Shown in pieces: positions 11,080 to 20,866 of a stretch of DNA of 64,000 nt. Below the pieces are notes generated by a model. That model did no database searches. It was not told the DNA's origin and worked only from the letters and a program-made list of their open reading frames with translations. The position numbers and the translations under genes were made by a program. The stretch is taken from NCBI GenBank assembly GCA_036924085.1, contig JAVGWX010000012.1:31364479-31428478 (forward strand). Reading direction: 5' to 3'. Position 1 is the stretch's first letter. Each line of letters starts with the position of its first letter. The DNA is from Ariolimax columbianus (lineage: Eukaryota > Mollusca > Gastropoda > Stylommatophora > Arionidae).

Positions 11080-11225
11080 CTCCTGAAAGGTGCAAATATC
11101 GCAGCCAAGCTGTAAAATAGCGAAACAACCCATTCCGTTCTCTAGATTACATCCTGCTACTTGCAAAGTCCTGTTTAGGACTTGGTAGCGGGAGATTGAA
11201 AACGAACGCAGAAGAAGAAGAATAG
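11080..11225 (+). mobile_element. REP-B fragment c with (GAA)n tail
   Basis: Contains 'gaaaggtgcaaatatcgcag', 'gctgtaaaatagcg', 'ttggtagcgggagattga' and 'aacgaacgcagaagaagaag'. This is a 5'-truncated 3' half with the family's tail intact, ending near 11,222. Confidence 0.75.
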
Positions 11226-12190
11226 CAGTTATGTGTTCTTTTTTATCTGGTGCCATATATTGATAATTTATGAGGATCAAAGCATTTTCCTAACATAATT
11301 GGCTGCCTTGTCCTAACATCGCTGGGTGCCTGACATTCAAAAGATGATCAAAGGTTATGTATGGGTGTGTACATGGCTGGCACTCATGTAGTAGTGTTAT
11401 CGTTGGTTTATGTATAGGTTATTGTTAAGTGGCATATACTTAGCTTATTAGCCTGAAAATGGTGATCTGATCCTGGTAAGTTGATTGATGCTGTATGTCA
11501 ATAGGATTATGGTTTTTGTATATCTGTAGCTGAACAGGCAACTTTCTTTGCTTCTATTCTTGTCAGTTTAAAGAGATGTTGTTAAGTAGTTGTTATTGTC
11601 TTGATCCCTTCTTGATTGATATGTGCGTTTTGATGTCAGATTCAGTGCGCACAAAAGACTAAATGTACTCATTGTGTGCATTCAACAACAACAATTGGAT
11701 TATTTTCTATAGTCATTTACAAACATAATAGCAAAAGAAAATCTTGATGGTTATAAAGCTTGAATAAAAGTCGTTTAAAACAAAATATTCACAACTATTT
11801 GCTCAACTCATTCACTTCGCGCTACTTTGGATCTCTGAACACATTTAGACTTGCCATGTAAAACGGTCCATAGAAAGTGCAGGGATATATTGAGGAATAC
11901 GTGGTATAGAGAAACTTCTACGTATAGGTAGAACTCTACCGAGTGAGGTAAGTTAACATACAAGTAAGTAGCATGTCCTTTGCAGAACGTTGCTTCTTAC
12001 AACCGCCAATCTATTTGGCTGTTATAAGTTTCTTAGCAGGTAGGTTGCATTTACTTTCCGTACATGCAGGAGCGAAAAAAAACCCATGGCTCCCAAACTG
12101 GACACGAGCGTGTTTGAATCCGAGTACCTTGGGATTGTTTAACGGACAATTCCCCCTAGACCACGGAGCCTCCTAACAAACTAAACAAGC
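11226..12190. other. unassigned AT-rich DNA with a REP-D tail remnant
   Basis: At 11,640-11,695 'cagtgcgcacaaaagac', 'attgtgtgcattcaacaac' and 'aacaatt' match the 3' end of REP-D in forward orientation. The rest has no recognisable gene, repeat or motif. Confidence 0.55.
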
Positions 12191-12200
12191 AGTATAATTA

Positions 12201-12216
12201 CCCCCCCCCCCCCCCC
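12201..12216 (+). repeat. poly-C tract (C16)
   Basis: Sixteen consecutive C on the plus strand, flanked by 'aatta' and 'aagcg'. Confidence 0.95.
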
Positions 12217-12267
12217 AAGCGATTAAATGACCTCTTGGTTGATTTGAACCTTTGTGTAAGTCATTCC

Positions 12268-12400
12268 ATGCATGTCTCAATGATCCCAAGAGCTATGACA
12301 TAGGAAGACGAAGGATCATCCAAACTGGTGAAGGGGTGTGCATGTCTCAATGATCCCAAGAGCTATGACATAGGAAGACTAGAAGGATCATTCCAGAAGG
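12268..12400. repeat. 72-bp tandem unit, two copies (locus 1)
   Basis: Two units contain 'catgtctcaatgatcccaag', 'agctatgacataggaagac' and 'aaggatcat'. 'catgtctcaa' occurs at 12,271 and 12,341; the first unit lacks two bases. The same unit is present three times at 14,122-14,335. Confidence 0.9.
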
Positions 12401-12549
12401 AGTAAAGCGGTACTTCTAATCAGTATTCTAATATCTACGCAAATATCCCGTGACGTAACACAGGAGCAACTAACAGGGCAATTGCTCCAGTCCAAGCCAC
12501 GAAGAGATACGTGGTAAACAATTACAGAACCACAGCTACTTTCTAAGCA

Positions 12550-12840
12550 AGTAGTCTCAGACGTCTTGAGAGGGTTGTGCATCAGGCTAGCAACCTCATC
12601 ATGTTGCTATTGAAATCGTCACTGCAGTAATTCGCATACATGATTCCTCCAAGAGGAACCACTCAGGTAATGGGTGGATGGATTTTACTTGAGTTATATT
12701 ATCTGGAGCGAAAACTAGATATGATAAAAGTCTGTTTGTTACACAACACGCCAATCGCATGTGTGCCGTTCATAACACTAGAATGCAAGAATAGTCAAAT
12801 ACCGTTACACCTCAAAAGGTATAAGAGGAGTGACTAAGTG
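12550..12840 (+). mobile_element. REP-E element, copy 1
   Basis: Contains 'agagggttgtgcatcaggct', 'agcaacctcatcatgt', 'ccaagaggaaccactcagg' and 'gtcaaataccg'. The first two landmarks recur at 12,945, 37,740 and 50,590, and in reverse at 22,750, 26,815 and 53,035. REP-E is a short dispersed element of about 150-250 bp without a coding frame; its class is unknown. Confidence 0.5.
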
Positions 12841-12944
12841 AAGGAACGTGTTACACAACTATGGCACACCGTACAGACAAATGCTTACTGCGTTGCTACA
12901 TAACACATTCCCATAAATGTTTGTCTTGTTACCATTGTATAACT

Positions 12945-13105
12945 AAAGAGGATTGTGCACGAAGCTAGTAACCTCATCATGTAAAAACCATCGTTATTTA
13001 AACCACCACTGCAAATGCCTAGATACAGACTTCCCTAAAGGGGCCACATGTAGTGGGGGAATGGCTTATACTTCACTTGGAATGCAAAAGGGAATGAATA
13101 AATCT
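12945..13105 (+). mobile_element. REP-E element, copy 2
   Basis: 'aaagaggattgtgcacgaag', 'ctagtaacctcatcatgtaa', 'accaccactgcaaatgc', 'cagacttccctaaagg' and 'gtagtggggg' follow the order seen at 37,735-37,880 and 50,590-50,750. This is the clearest forward copy of REP-E. Confidence 0.6.
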
Positions 13106-13127
13106 TCTAAGCGTGCCGTAAATGGTG

Positions 13128-13270
13128 ACTAAAGAAGAGGGATCTAGGTTGGGCTAGCAAACTCATAATGTAAAACGAACTGCTACAGAAAGCACAAGGT
13201 TTTATACAGGCTTCCTGTAACTGGGATGCTAATGTGTTGGTCACATACTTCAAATTGAGCGTGAAAAACC
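13128..13270 (+). mobile_element. REP-E element, copy 3 (diverged)
   Basis: 'aaagaagagggatctaggtt', 'gctagcaaactcataatgta' and 'caggcttcctgtaac' match copy 2 and the copy at 50,590. Three copies therefore lie in the same orientation within 750 bp. Confidence 0.5.
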
Positions 13271-13794
13271 CTTCTCGTGATACTAAAGACACTCTTTGTT
13301 TCTCGCTCTCAAACACCTGCAATCTCTAACAATCATATACAAATGGATACCAAGAAAAACTTATTTACAAACAGAAAACACAAAAACACAAACAACAACA
13401 AACGAACGAAAAAGAGAAGAAAGATATATCCCAGTCTGAACCAACCAACAGCCAGCCAGCCCTCAGACTACACTCCTCATAATTAGCTTGCAGCTAGAAT
13501 ATCCTCCACCACTTGAAAGCCGAATAAATATCACGTTAGAACTGCCACAGCACACCGGACACGCTGACAAATTGTGCAAAATGAGAAAATCCATTTCAAC
13601 GAGGTTGGTAAATATTAGATTTCACTGGGTACACGTTCCACAGCTACCACAATTGACGGCATCATCATCATCACTAGCGACGACATCAACTAAACCAGCA
13701 GCCGTCGGCAGGGTGAGCTAAGTAGGCCAACACCGGCGGTTCAAACACGGATGCCAGACTAAAACTGTGAAAAATGTCAAACACAGCCATAATA

Positions 13795-13915
13795 AAGCCA
13801 AACATATAGTTAAAAAGCCAAACATAGAGTTAAAAAGCCAAACATAGGACCAAAAAAAGCCAAACATATAATAAATAAGTCACACTACCAGGCTGAAAAA
13901 AGCCAAACATGGGAT
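13795..13915. repeat. short tandem repeat 'aaaagccaaacata', about 5-6 copies
   Basis: 'agccaaacata' recurs five to six times at irregular spacing of about 20-35 bp. Related 'aaagccaaac' words occur again near 17,943-17,980. Confidence 0.8.
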
Positions 13916-14121
13916 ACAAATTTGTCGCAGGTACTCAAAAACACACACACAAACAGGTTTAATAAAAAAGCCAAGAGTCTAACAGTTCGGCATATATTTT
14001 CAGGCATTAGAACAGCTGCATTAGCCATCGTTAAAAAAAAAAGATGTGAAAGACAAGCTAATAATCGCTATATATAACACACCAGCTATTCTCTCGCATT
14101 CGTTACTTTGAATCGGTGAAG

Positions 14122-14335
14122 TGGTTTGCGTGTCTCAATGATCCCAAGAGCTATGACATAGGAAGACTAGAAGGATCATCCAAATTGGTGAAGGGGTTTG
14201 CATGTCTCAATGATCCCAAGAGCTATGACATAGGAAGACTAGAAGGATCATTCAAATTGGTGAAGGGGTTTGCATGTCTCAATGATCCCAAGAACTATGA
14301 CATGGGAAGACTTGAAGGATCATCCAAACTGGACA
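14122..14335 (+). repeat. 72-bp tandem unit, three copies (locus 2)
   Basis: Three units with 'catgtctcaatgatcccaag'. The unit length is a multiple of three, so the forward frame 14,116-14,412 reads three 24-residue repeats (ACLNDPKSYDIGRLEGS and variants). The third has N for S and M for I. The same unit at 12,268-12,400 carries a 2-bp deletion. I cannot tell whether a protein was ever made; the simplest reading is a non-coding tandem unit. Confidence 0.85.
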
Positions 14336-14364
14336 GATCAAGGGGAAGAGATCAAAATAAAAAC

Positions 14365-14592
14365 GGACTGTCGCACATTTTCCCCATTCCTGGGGTAGTC
14401 GAGGTTTTTTAAGACTGAGGATTACATGCCGCTTTGCCACTGCTGTCGCCATGTCGTGTGCTGTCTATATTTGTTTATCATCCCCCCCCCCCCCCCCCCC
14501 CACCGAAAAACAATATATGCCTTACCGGGGATTCGATCCGCTGCACTCCTAGTCGGAAGGCAGGCACTGAAACCATTCGGTCACGCACAACA
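14365..14592 (-). mobile_element. REP-A tRNA-derived SINE, copy 3, with C20 tract
   Basis: Reverse copy. A-box 'gcgtgaccgaatggtttc' lies at 14,569-14,587 and B-box 'gcggatcgaatcccc' at 14,527-14,541. The body runs left through 'cacgacatggcgac' to about 14,370. A run of 20 C at 14,482-14,501 sits between the head and the body, where copies 1 and 2 have short A/T-rich sequence. The 'proline-rich' frames here are artefacts of that tract. Confidence 0.8.
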
Positions 14593-14751
14593 AAGCTGCT
14601 TACGGAAACATTGACAACCAAGGAAAATAAAACGGTCTTGTGAAAGGATAGGACCCCGAATATGAGAGGTTTGACACAGGGGAATGAATGCAGCAAGAAA
14701 GCTACAATTGTCAGTCCCAAGAAACAAGCAACACTAGTCACATGGAATGAT

Positions 14752-14845
14752 GGAGGCAATATGTCAGAGATTTATATATATATAATAAACATTGTCATAT
14801 ATGTTGTGTGAAAAAGAGCTTACCACACCACACACCCCACAGGGA
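14752..14845. repeat. REP-J, about 80-bp repeat shared with 30,872-30,970
   Basis: 'ggcaatatgtcagagattta' and 'aaacattgtcatatatgttg', then 'tgtgaaaaagagcttacc', recur in the same order at 30,872-30,970. There they are followed directly by a C20 tract. Confidence 0.75.
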
Positions 14846-14854
14846 AAGGGGGAT

Positions 14855-15200
14855 CCTGATGTTGAGCAGTGCATGAGCTGCAGTGGTCAGCGATCCCTAG
14901 CTGACTGCGAACGTCAGGACCAGAGTTGCCAGGATCCTTTTACACCTCCACTCGACGATCCTGGATAGCAGACTGCAACAGGGCAAACTGGCCAAGGAGA
15001 AGGGATCGGCTACACAAAAACACCTGCTAAAGTTGGATGTGCCGGACCGAACGGTGCAAAAATAGCAGTCAATCTGTAAACTACAACTCAACGCATTCCG
15101 TTCTACTGACAACATCCTGCTATTTGCAAAGCCCTGTTCAGGGCTTGGTAGCGGGGTGGTCCAAGAGATTGAGAACGAGCGACGAAGAAGAAGAAGAAGA
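14855..15200 (+). mobile_element. REP-B SINE-like element with (GAA)n tail
   Basis: Near full-length copy. Landmarks are 'gagcagtgcatgagctgcag', 'ctagctgactgcgaacgtca', 'tttacacctcca', 'gctaaagttggatgtg', 'caatctgtaaactacaac', 'cagggcttggtagcggg' and 'gattgagaacgagcgacg'. It ends in GAA repeats to about 15,200. There is a small duplication around 'ggtggtccaag' before the terminal motif. Confidence 0.8.
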
Positions 15201-15416
15201 CAGGGTAAGTGGTGAGCACAGCAAAGGAAATGATGAACCACAAGCTGGCTGTTCTGGGTCTGTGCGAAACAAGATAAACTCGATCAGCACAAATTAGGTC
15301 GACACCTGAAGAAATTATTATTTATGAGGGAAATGGCGAGGATGCACAACGAGGCAGAGGTAGTGCCAATCATGCCGCCTGAACAGACACAGAAGGAATT
15401 TATACAGTGGGAGGCT

Positions 15417-15990
15417 ATCATCATCATCAGTCCCGTAACTTCGAAGGTCGTTGATGCAATGTTTTTGCAGTTTGTCGAACCAGTTCACGCCATACGTCTG
15501 GATTTTTCACCAGGGTATTAGTTTCAGCTATAGACCTTCCCGTCCATTTTTATATTGTCCTCCCATCTCTTTTTTCGTCTCCCTCTCACACGAGGCACAG
15601 CAGGACGGTCTTGGTCAGGCCCAGCGATCGTGATATATGCCCATACCATGTCAATTTTCGTGTTTTATTATAGTCAATAGGCTTTTATATTGACCTAACT
15701 CCTTCCGAACAATTTCAAGAACACTATGTAACGCGATTCAAACATGAAATGCCAATAATTGTTCGCAAGCATCTCATTTCCATTGCGCAAATTCTACGTT
15801 CTAGAGCAACCGTCAGAGTCCAAGACTCACAGGCGTAGAGGTATACCGAGGCTATTATAGCCACATATCTTTCACTGTCAGTTTCAAGGCTACAAAGGAG
15901 AGTATGAACATCACCCATTGCTGCACATCCACAAATGGTGCAAAAGATGAAGAGAAAGACTTTGGTGGCAACTTCTTGAACATCCACCTT
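15417..15990 (-). pseudogene. non-LTR retrotransposon 3' end (reverse transcriptase C-terminus), broken
   Basis: Minus-strand translation of 15,724-15,987 contains YACESWTLTVALERRICAME and RTIIGISCLNRVT. These match the segment after the reverse transcriptase core in many RTE/CR1-like elements (general form: YGCESWT, then an R-R-I-x-G-I-S block). Further left, in other frames, are 'LGLTKTVL' and 'KWTGRS' type words, and then a (GATGAT)n end near 15,417. Frames are broken at least twice, and the polymerase core is missing (5' truncation). Clade assignment is tentative. Confidence 0.75.
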
Positions 15991-16735
15991 ACAGCTACGA
16001 CATCCTTAAGCGATTTCCGCCTGTTTGGTGCACCACAAAACCCCACCTTGGCGGCAGGAGACTTTTTGTGAATGACGAAGAGGTTGGACGTGTAGTGCAA
16101 ATGTGTTTGAGACAGCAGACCAAAGCCTTCCATGGTGCACTGATAAAACAATTGGATAAGTGTATCAATGTTTGTGGAAATTTTGTTGAGTAATAAGGGG
16201 CGCTGTAAGTGCAAAAACAAATGATTTTCAAATACATATCTCACTTAGTTGTTTTTTATAGCCATTTGGAACCTATTTACTGACTGCCCCATCTAATTAT
16301 TATTTAGATCAAACACTGATGTATAAGGAGAATGATCATTTCGTACCCCGTGAAGCATAGCCACACTACAACTGGCCCCATAACAGAAAGAATGTACAAC
16401 ATAATAGGGATCCTGTACTGCCTAACAGGAAGCTTGTATCCTCCTATCTGCAATGACAGTTTCATATTAAAAAGGTTTTACTTTTGAAGCTAGGAAAAAG
16501 GATTAACGTCAGGGTCAGGTATACCATAATGGCAAAGATCTAGCATCACGTGCTCGCCATGCTCCAGGTTGTGTTTGGGATCATTCTGTGATCTCTTTAT
16601 GGGCGAAGCCTTGCATTGCACTAAAGCCAGGAGGACCCACGTCCACCTTCTTCACTATGCCTTGAGATAAAGAACACCCCTTTATAACCCACTACTGAAG
16701 AGATATCTTTAGAATGGATAGCGTGAAACTATATA
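15991..16735. other. unassigned DNA with a weak REP-D-like patch
   Basis: No gene recognised. 'agccttgcattgcacta' and 'gaggacccacgtccacctt' near 16,608-16,650 also occur at 30,780-30,820 and, in diverged form, at 48,120-48,160, which ties them to REP-D-type elements. The frames of 80-129 residues on the minus strand have no motifs. Confidence 0.45.
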
Positions 16736-17150
16736 CGAGGTGTGTTCAAATGAAACCGGATCTAACTGCACCAAGTGAACATACATGCATGATGATGTTA
16801 CTTTTGATGTAAACAGCCCATACCAGCAGTCAAGTTTGCAAAATTTCATTATCCTCCAACTCATGGTTTCCTCAACAGACCGTTGAAAACATGGCGGGTG
16901 TGATACAGAATCCATCCAGGGTTGATAAGCGATCGGTGATTCGGTTCCTAACAGCTGAAGGATGTCGACTAGTTGACATTCATCGCAGAATGCAGGCAGT
17001 GCATGGTGACAAAATGTGTCGAAGACAATAGTGAAGAACTGGACAATGACGTTTAAAGAAGGACATGAGTTATCGAAAGATCTTCCGAGACCAGGTCAGG
17101 CGCATATTGTGTCAGAAGATGCCATCGTCAAAATTGATGCAGCAATTCGG
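16736..17150 (+). pseudogene. mariner-like transposon, 5' end and transposase N-terminus, broken
   Basis: Begins with a terminal inverted repeat 'tacgaggtgtgttcaaatga'. From about 16,892 the forward translation reads MAGVIQNPSRVDKRSVIRFL and TAEGCRLVDIHRRMQAVHGD. This is the N-terminal helix-turn-helix region of mariner/SETMAR-type transposases. A frameshift/stop follows near 17,030. Then 'KNWTMTFKEGHELSKDLPRP' corresponds to the linker before the second DNA-binding helix. The catalytic domain is missing here. The same family's 3' half is at 26,040-26,580. Confidence 0.8.
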
Positions 17151-17270
17151 GTGGACCGTCGCCGAAGGTTGCGTTACCCACACTTTTGTCACCATACACT
17201 ACCTGCATTTTGCGATGAATGTCTACTGGTCGACATCCTTCAGCCGTTAGAATCCGAATCACCGCTCGCT
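17150..17270 (-). pseudogene. mariner transposase N-terminal fragment in inverted orientation
   Basis: The minus strand reads RAVIRILTAEGCRPVDIHRK then MQVVYGDKS. This is the same helix-turn-helix region as the plus-strand copy just to the left, so the two fragments point at each other. It stops at about 17,270, where REP-C begins. It differs from the forward copy at several residues, so the arrangement is not a simple recent palindrome. Confidence 0.8.
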
Positions 17271-17599
17271 GGGGTTGTTGTGTATGAGAAGGACAAGAAT
17301 AGCACCACATCCCCACAGAAAGCAATCCGTATGAGGTGACTATCTGAGTGACATGGCATAATACCGTCCATGGTTATGTGATTTGTTAAGAGCAGCATAG
17401 ATGGCGCCTAACAGGCTGCGGGTGTACTTTGCTCTAGTGCTTGAGTCTATTAAGATGGACTCGCACATCGGTGACCACCCTCCACGCACTTGTCCCACTA
17501 CAGCGGAGTAATAAGCTGCTCGAGTCACATCCAGCTCATGCCAGAGCTGAGACCTGCACAGAGGCATCTGCCCCCTGTATAAGTACAGGTAGACTAAGA
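17271..17599 (+). mobile_element. REP-C element, 5'-truncated
   Basis: Landmarks in order are 'gacaagaatagcacca', 'tgacatggcataata', 'ccatggttatgtg', 'gttaagagcagcatag', 'aacaggctgcggg', 'gagtctattaagatgga', 'gcggagtaataagctgctcg', 'gacctgcacag' and 'gtagactaag'. The same order is seen at 19,832, 33,924 (reverse), 46,036 and 53,952. The first ~20 bp of the full element are missing. The left boundary abuts the mariner fragment and the right boundary abuts a LINE remnant. Confidence 0.8.
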
Positions 17600-17815
17600 T
17601 ATGACAATGCAGTAGCAGACAGACTAGCAAAGTGTGGATCAGCCTCTCCAGAAACAGACCCGAGAATCGTGTATAATGAGGCCGACCATAATTAAAACCA
17701 GCTTCACAAATGGGCTGATCAATATCCCCACTTTCGAAAAGACAATTACTATTATAACTAGAGAAGAGCAAGTCATCTTCAGACAAATGGACATAAGAGA
17801 CTCAACACTATGAGG
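17600..17815 (+). pseudogene. LINE remnant: RNase H end and following region
   Basis: Forward translation gives VADRLAKCGSASPETDPRIV just after the REP-C end, and in a shifted frame LHKWADQYPHFRKDNYYYN and REEQVIF. These parallel 'EEADRLAKEGARLPQTD', 'KNDAYYQLNRKEQVVVFRL' of the element at 38.2 kb but are clearly diverged. They therefore represent an older or sister lineage of the same I-group/Jockey-group LINE with RNase H. Two or more frame breaks and stops are present. Confidence 0.65.
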
Positions 17816-18185
17816 TTTGTGACAGATGGCAGACAAATTACAAACGAATTATCTTTTTAAAAAAAAAACCCACACAAACAAAATAAAGGCAAAAACAACT
17901 GAAAATGCTAAACGAATTTTCGAAAACCAGCATTTTTTTTTAAAGCCAAACTTTACGGAGTTTGCTTTGCAAAAAGCCAAACTGGCAACCAGTGTTAGAA
18001 ACAGCCGGGCCGTAGACACGATCCACCGGTTGAGCAGCACACGAACCGGCTCGCCCTGCTTGTGAACCAGCTAGTCCCCCCCTACCGCACTCATGCCAAT
18101 AAGCGAGACAGCTGGGTATAGTGGCGAAAGAAACGAGGGCTGGATGAGGGAAATGTGCGTATTTTAATCAATCACACAAAACATC
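17816..18185. other. unassigned A-rich DNA
   Basis: Poly-A and A-rich words at 17,861-17,945, then mixed sequence. No gene or complete repeat is recognised. Confidence 0.5.
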
Positions 18186-18189
18186 TTTC

Positions 18190-18350
18190 CGCTCCCGGAG
18201 GAGCACGGGTCTTCAACAAATGCTTGTCAGATCCGCCTGTCCAGGGACACTTGAGAAACATCTGGGACTCGATCCCATCCCGTTTCGCGATTTCGTTCAG
18301 TTCTTGAAAGCCGAGCGCCTTACCTTTCACCTTTAGGGAAGGAGGTCTAA
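18190..18350 (-). mobile_element. REP-I tRNA-derived SINE, copy 1
   Basis: On the minus strand 'aaaggtaaggcgctcggc' (about 18,308-18,325) resembles an A box and 'gggatcgagtccc' (about 18,268-18,280) a B box. 'ctcaagtgtccctgga' follows. The order matches 19,655-19,790, where 'ggtaaaggcatttac' and 'caagtgtcccctgcc' take the same places. A dispersed element is more likely than a tRNA gene. Confidence 0.6.
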
Positions 18351-18354
18351 CGTC

Positions 18355-18420
18355 TGGTCAGGCAAAACATACTGATCAGACACGCTGGTGAGGTACAGGC
18401 AAAACATACTGAACAAGACC
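18355..18420 (+). mobile_element. REP-D 5' fragment
   Basis: 'tctggtcaggcaaaacatac' and 'tgatcagacacgctggt', then 'aggcaaaacatactgaacaa' and 'gacctcacc', are the REP-D 5' motifs, here with two tandem units. Confidence 0.65.
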
Positions 18421-18559
18421 TCACCATTTTTCTGTCATGAATTTCTTCATTTCCATTGTAAAGACACATACCACTATCGATTATCCTTACCGGACGTCAG
18501 TGCCAAAGTAATGTGTGTCTTCTTACAGTTGTATGTAGTTTCTGCATCAACTTGTTTCT

Positions 18560-18915
18560 TCATCTTTTTCTTCTGCGTTCATTCTCAATCTCCCACTACC
18601 AAACCCTAAAAGGGCTTAAGTAGCAGAATGTAGTCCAGAAAACGGAATGCGTTGTGTCGTAGTTTACAGCTTGACTGCGATATTTGCACCTTTCGGTCCA
18701 ACACATCCGACTTAAGCAATCATTTTTTGAGTACCGGATTAGTATTCCCTCTTCGATCCCTTCTCCTTAGCCAGTGTGCCCTGTTGCAGCCTGTTATCTA
18801 GGATCACCATGTGGAGGTGTAGAAGGGTTTTGGTAGCTCTGGTTCGCTGGCCCTGACGCTAGCAGTCAGCTATAGGTCGTTGACCACTGCAGCTCATGCG
18901 CTGCTCAGCATCTTG
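18560..18915 (-). mobile_element. REP-B SINE-like element, full length, reverse
   Basis: Read in reverse it starts 'gctgagcagcgcatgagctg' (18,912) and ends 'ttgagaatgaacgcagaag' near 18,570, with the tail degraded to T-rich and C/T-rich sequence. All family landmarks are present, including 'gctgactgctagcgtcaggg' and 'cttaagtcggatgtgttgg'. It lies next to the LINE insertion at 18,988 but outside its target duplication. Confidence 0.8.
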
Positions 18916-18987
18916 ATACCATCAACTTGTTTGACATGATGATGTCGCTAGACACATGCACACGCTAAACTTGGAATCCTGGTATTC

Positions 18988-19370
18988 TTCTTCTTCTTCT
19001 TCTTCTTCTTCTGCGTACGCAGTCAGACAGTAACCATTATTTTTTTCGAAAAAAGCGGCGGTCATCCTGAGGCTGTCGCCACTGCCATAGAGCTTGTCTT
19101 GCAGTTCCACTGGTGATGGCCACATCTGCTCTCTCTGATCCTCGTATGTCGGGCAGTTCTGCAGCAGATGTTCAGCGGTCATTTTGCCAGTACCGCACGG
19201 GCATTCGTCGGTACACCCTATCTTCAATTTGTTGAATAGGTGGTACCTCAGTCTATTGTGGCCAGTGCGAAGTCTGAAGACAACGACCTGCTCTCTTCGG
19301 TTCAACTGGTAATAGGCATCGTTTTTGGTGTAACCAGTAAGTTCGGTTTCCCATTTGGTCATGTATCTGG
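18988..19370 (-). mobile_element. 5'-truncated LINE insertion with perfect 10-bp TSD
   Basis: Flanks carry an identical 'cctggtattc' at 18,978-18,987 and 19,371-19,380. Between them, on the minus strand, is the last 0.38 kb of the 38.2-kb LINE, ending in a (GAA)n tail (reads TTC on the plus strand from 18,988). It encodes MTKWETELTGYTKNDAYYQL, then the Cys/His cluster with CTDECPCGTGKMTAEHLLQN. One extra A in a homopolymer shifts the frame just before the stop. The truncation is typical of target-primed reverse transcription. Confidence 0.92.
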
Positions 19371-19654
19371 CCTGGTATTCAAACAGGTAGGCTTATGCCA
19401 GATAGCCGAAGGCGACTCATTATGCGTAATTTTGTGGGCGCAATCCCACTTCTTACAGCTTAGTGGTCCTGTGGGAAGGTAGTTGCGTATTGGGTAGGAA
19501 TTTCTTTACTTTTAGAAATTTGGCCGGACACCTGCTAGCAGCCTTTTCTAATTCATTTTCAACTAGCATGGGTTCATTTACGTGCACAATATATACAAGG
19601 GATCTCCTTGCTTTTTCGTCCATATCCAATATGACTTGGCGTTGATCACAACAT

Positions 19655-19790
19655 GTTTTTTAGGCCAGGCAGGGGACACTTGAAATTTGCAGGATTCCAA
19701 TCCACGTCATTTCTGGTTATCGTTTCTTGAGAAGTAAATGCCTTTACCTCGCAGCTATAGCGACCCTCACTCACATGTAAGTCATCTTTA
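19655..19790 (-). mobile_element. REP-I tRNA-derived SINE, copy 2 (diverged)
   Basis: In reverse: 'gctgcgaggtaaaggcattt' (A-box region) and 'gtggattggaatcctgc' (B-box region), followed by 'caagtgtcccctgcctgg'. It shares this order with 18,190-18,350 but is more diverged. Confidence 0.5.
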
Positions 19791-19831
19791 CTCTTCTTTT
19801 ACAATACGTTTAAGTGTCTACAAACATTCAC

Positions 19832-20165
19832 CCCAAGTGGTCAGCCATTGTGTAGGACAAGGACAGGAGTCGCACCACAGAGAGCATGTCGTAAGAGGCG
19901 GCTAACTGTGTGACATGGCATAACACTGGCCATGGTTAGGTAGTTTGTTTAGAGCAGCATAGACGGCGACTAACAGACTGCGGGTGCAGTTTGCTCTAGT
20001 GTTTGAGTCTATTTAGACGAACTCTTGTCTCAACGCAGAGGAGTAATAAGCTGCTCAAGCCTAGCCCGCTAAGCAGAAAATCCTCCTCCCGACTACATCC
20101 AGCTCAAGCCAGAGCTGGGACCTGCACAGTGGCCTCTACCCCTGCAGAAGCGCAGGCCGACTAAG
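19832..20165 (+). mobile_element. REP-C element
   Basis: Starts 'ccaagtggtcagcc' and continues with 'gtaggacaaggacagga', 'cgtaagaggcggctaactgt', 'gacatggcataacactggc' and 'agactgcgggtgcag', then 'cctagcccgctaagcagaaa' and 'gcgcaggccgactaagg'. Includes the internal 'cctagccc...aagcag' segment that the 17,271 copy lacks. No obvious target duplication. Confidence 0.8.
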
Positions 20166-20169
20166 GTCA

Positions 20170-20565
20170 AGAGACGAACATACTATTTCTACTGCTCCGT
20201 GTTCACTACCCTGAATTAGTGGGACAGCTTGCGTGATTATGGGAGCTATGTAGGCGGGACTCTTGTGCTTCTCGCACGTACAACAAAGAACAAACAACCC
20301 TCAGCTTTTAGGGTTGTGTTATGGCTAACAACCCACCACCAGAAGATCAAAAACGTCGCTATAGAAACAGCAACAGATAATGAACATCCCAGTACTACTT
20401 AGTGATTTCTCGAGAATCCATCATAACCGAGTCATATGACGCGAACTGATGAAAGCCAGTCGATAGAAGCCAGGTTGCGAAACATTTTATAACGATAACA
20501 GTTGACGAGGAAGCCAGTTCATTCGGGGTCTCGTGGGCGGAACTGAAACAGACGGCACAGAATAT
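20170..20565. other. unassigned DNA
   Basis: No gene, repeat or motif recognised between the REP-C and REP-D copies. Confidence 0.5.
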
Positions 20566-20765
20566 GGTTGTTGTTGTTGAATGTCCACAATGAATAGGAT
20601 TACTCTTTTCGTGCGTTCTGAAAAGGTCGTTTAGTGACGTGTTGTTGTAGCTTTCATCACATCCCGAGCACGCTGATGTAGGTGAACCGGGATCCTCCAG
20701 ACGGTTGTGTTATGCTTGTCTTCATCTACATGTCGCTCACTACTACGGGGATCACGACATAATTG
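20566..20765 (-). mobile_element. REP-D element, 3' part, reverse
   Basis: The (CAA)n tail reads TTG repeats at 20,566-20,579. 'aatgtccacaatga', 'gtgcgttctgaaaaggtcg', 'gtgttgttgtagc', 'catcccgagcacgctgatg', 'ccagacggttgtg' and 'ctcactactacgg' follow. This is the 3' half of the element in reverse orientation. Confidence 0.75.
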
Positions 20766-20866
20766 ATAAGATAGAGAACCTCTACTGCGGATATATATGG
20801 AACAAGACGGATAAATGCTGATGAATACTGTTTATTTATGTTTAGTCAAGATATTTGGAAATAATG

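Noticed and set aside
14434..14759. Proline-rich and glycine-rich frames
   Set aside because: Created by the C20 tract inside REP-A.
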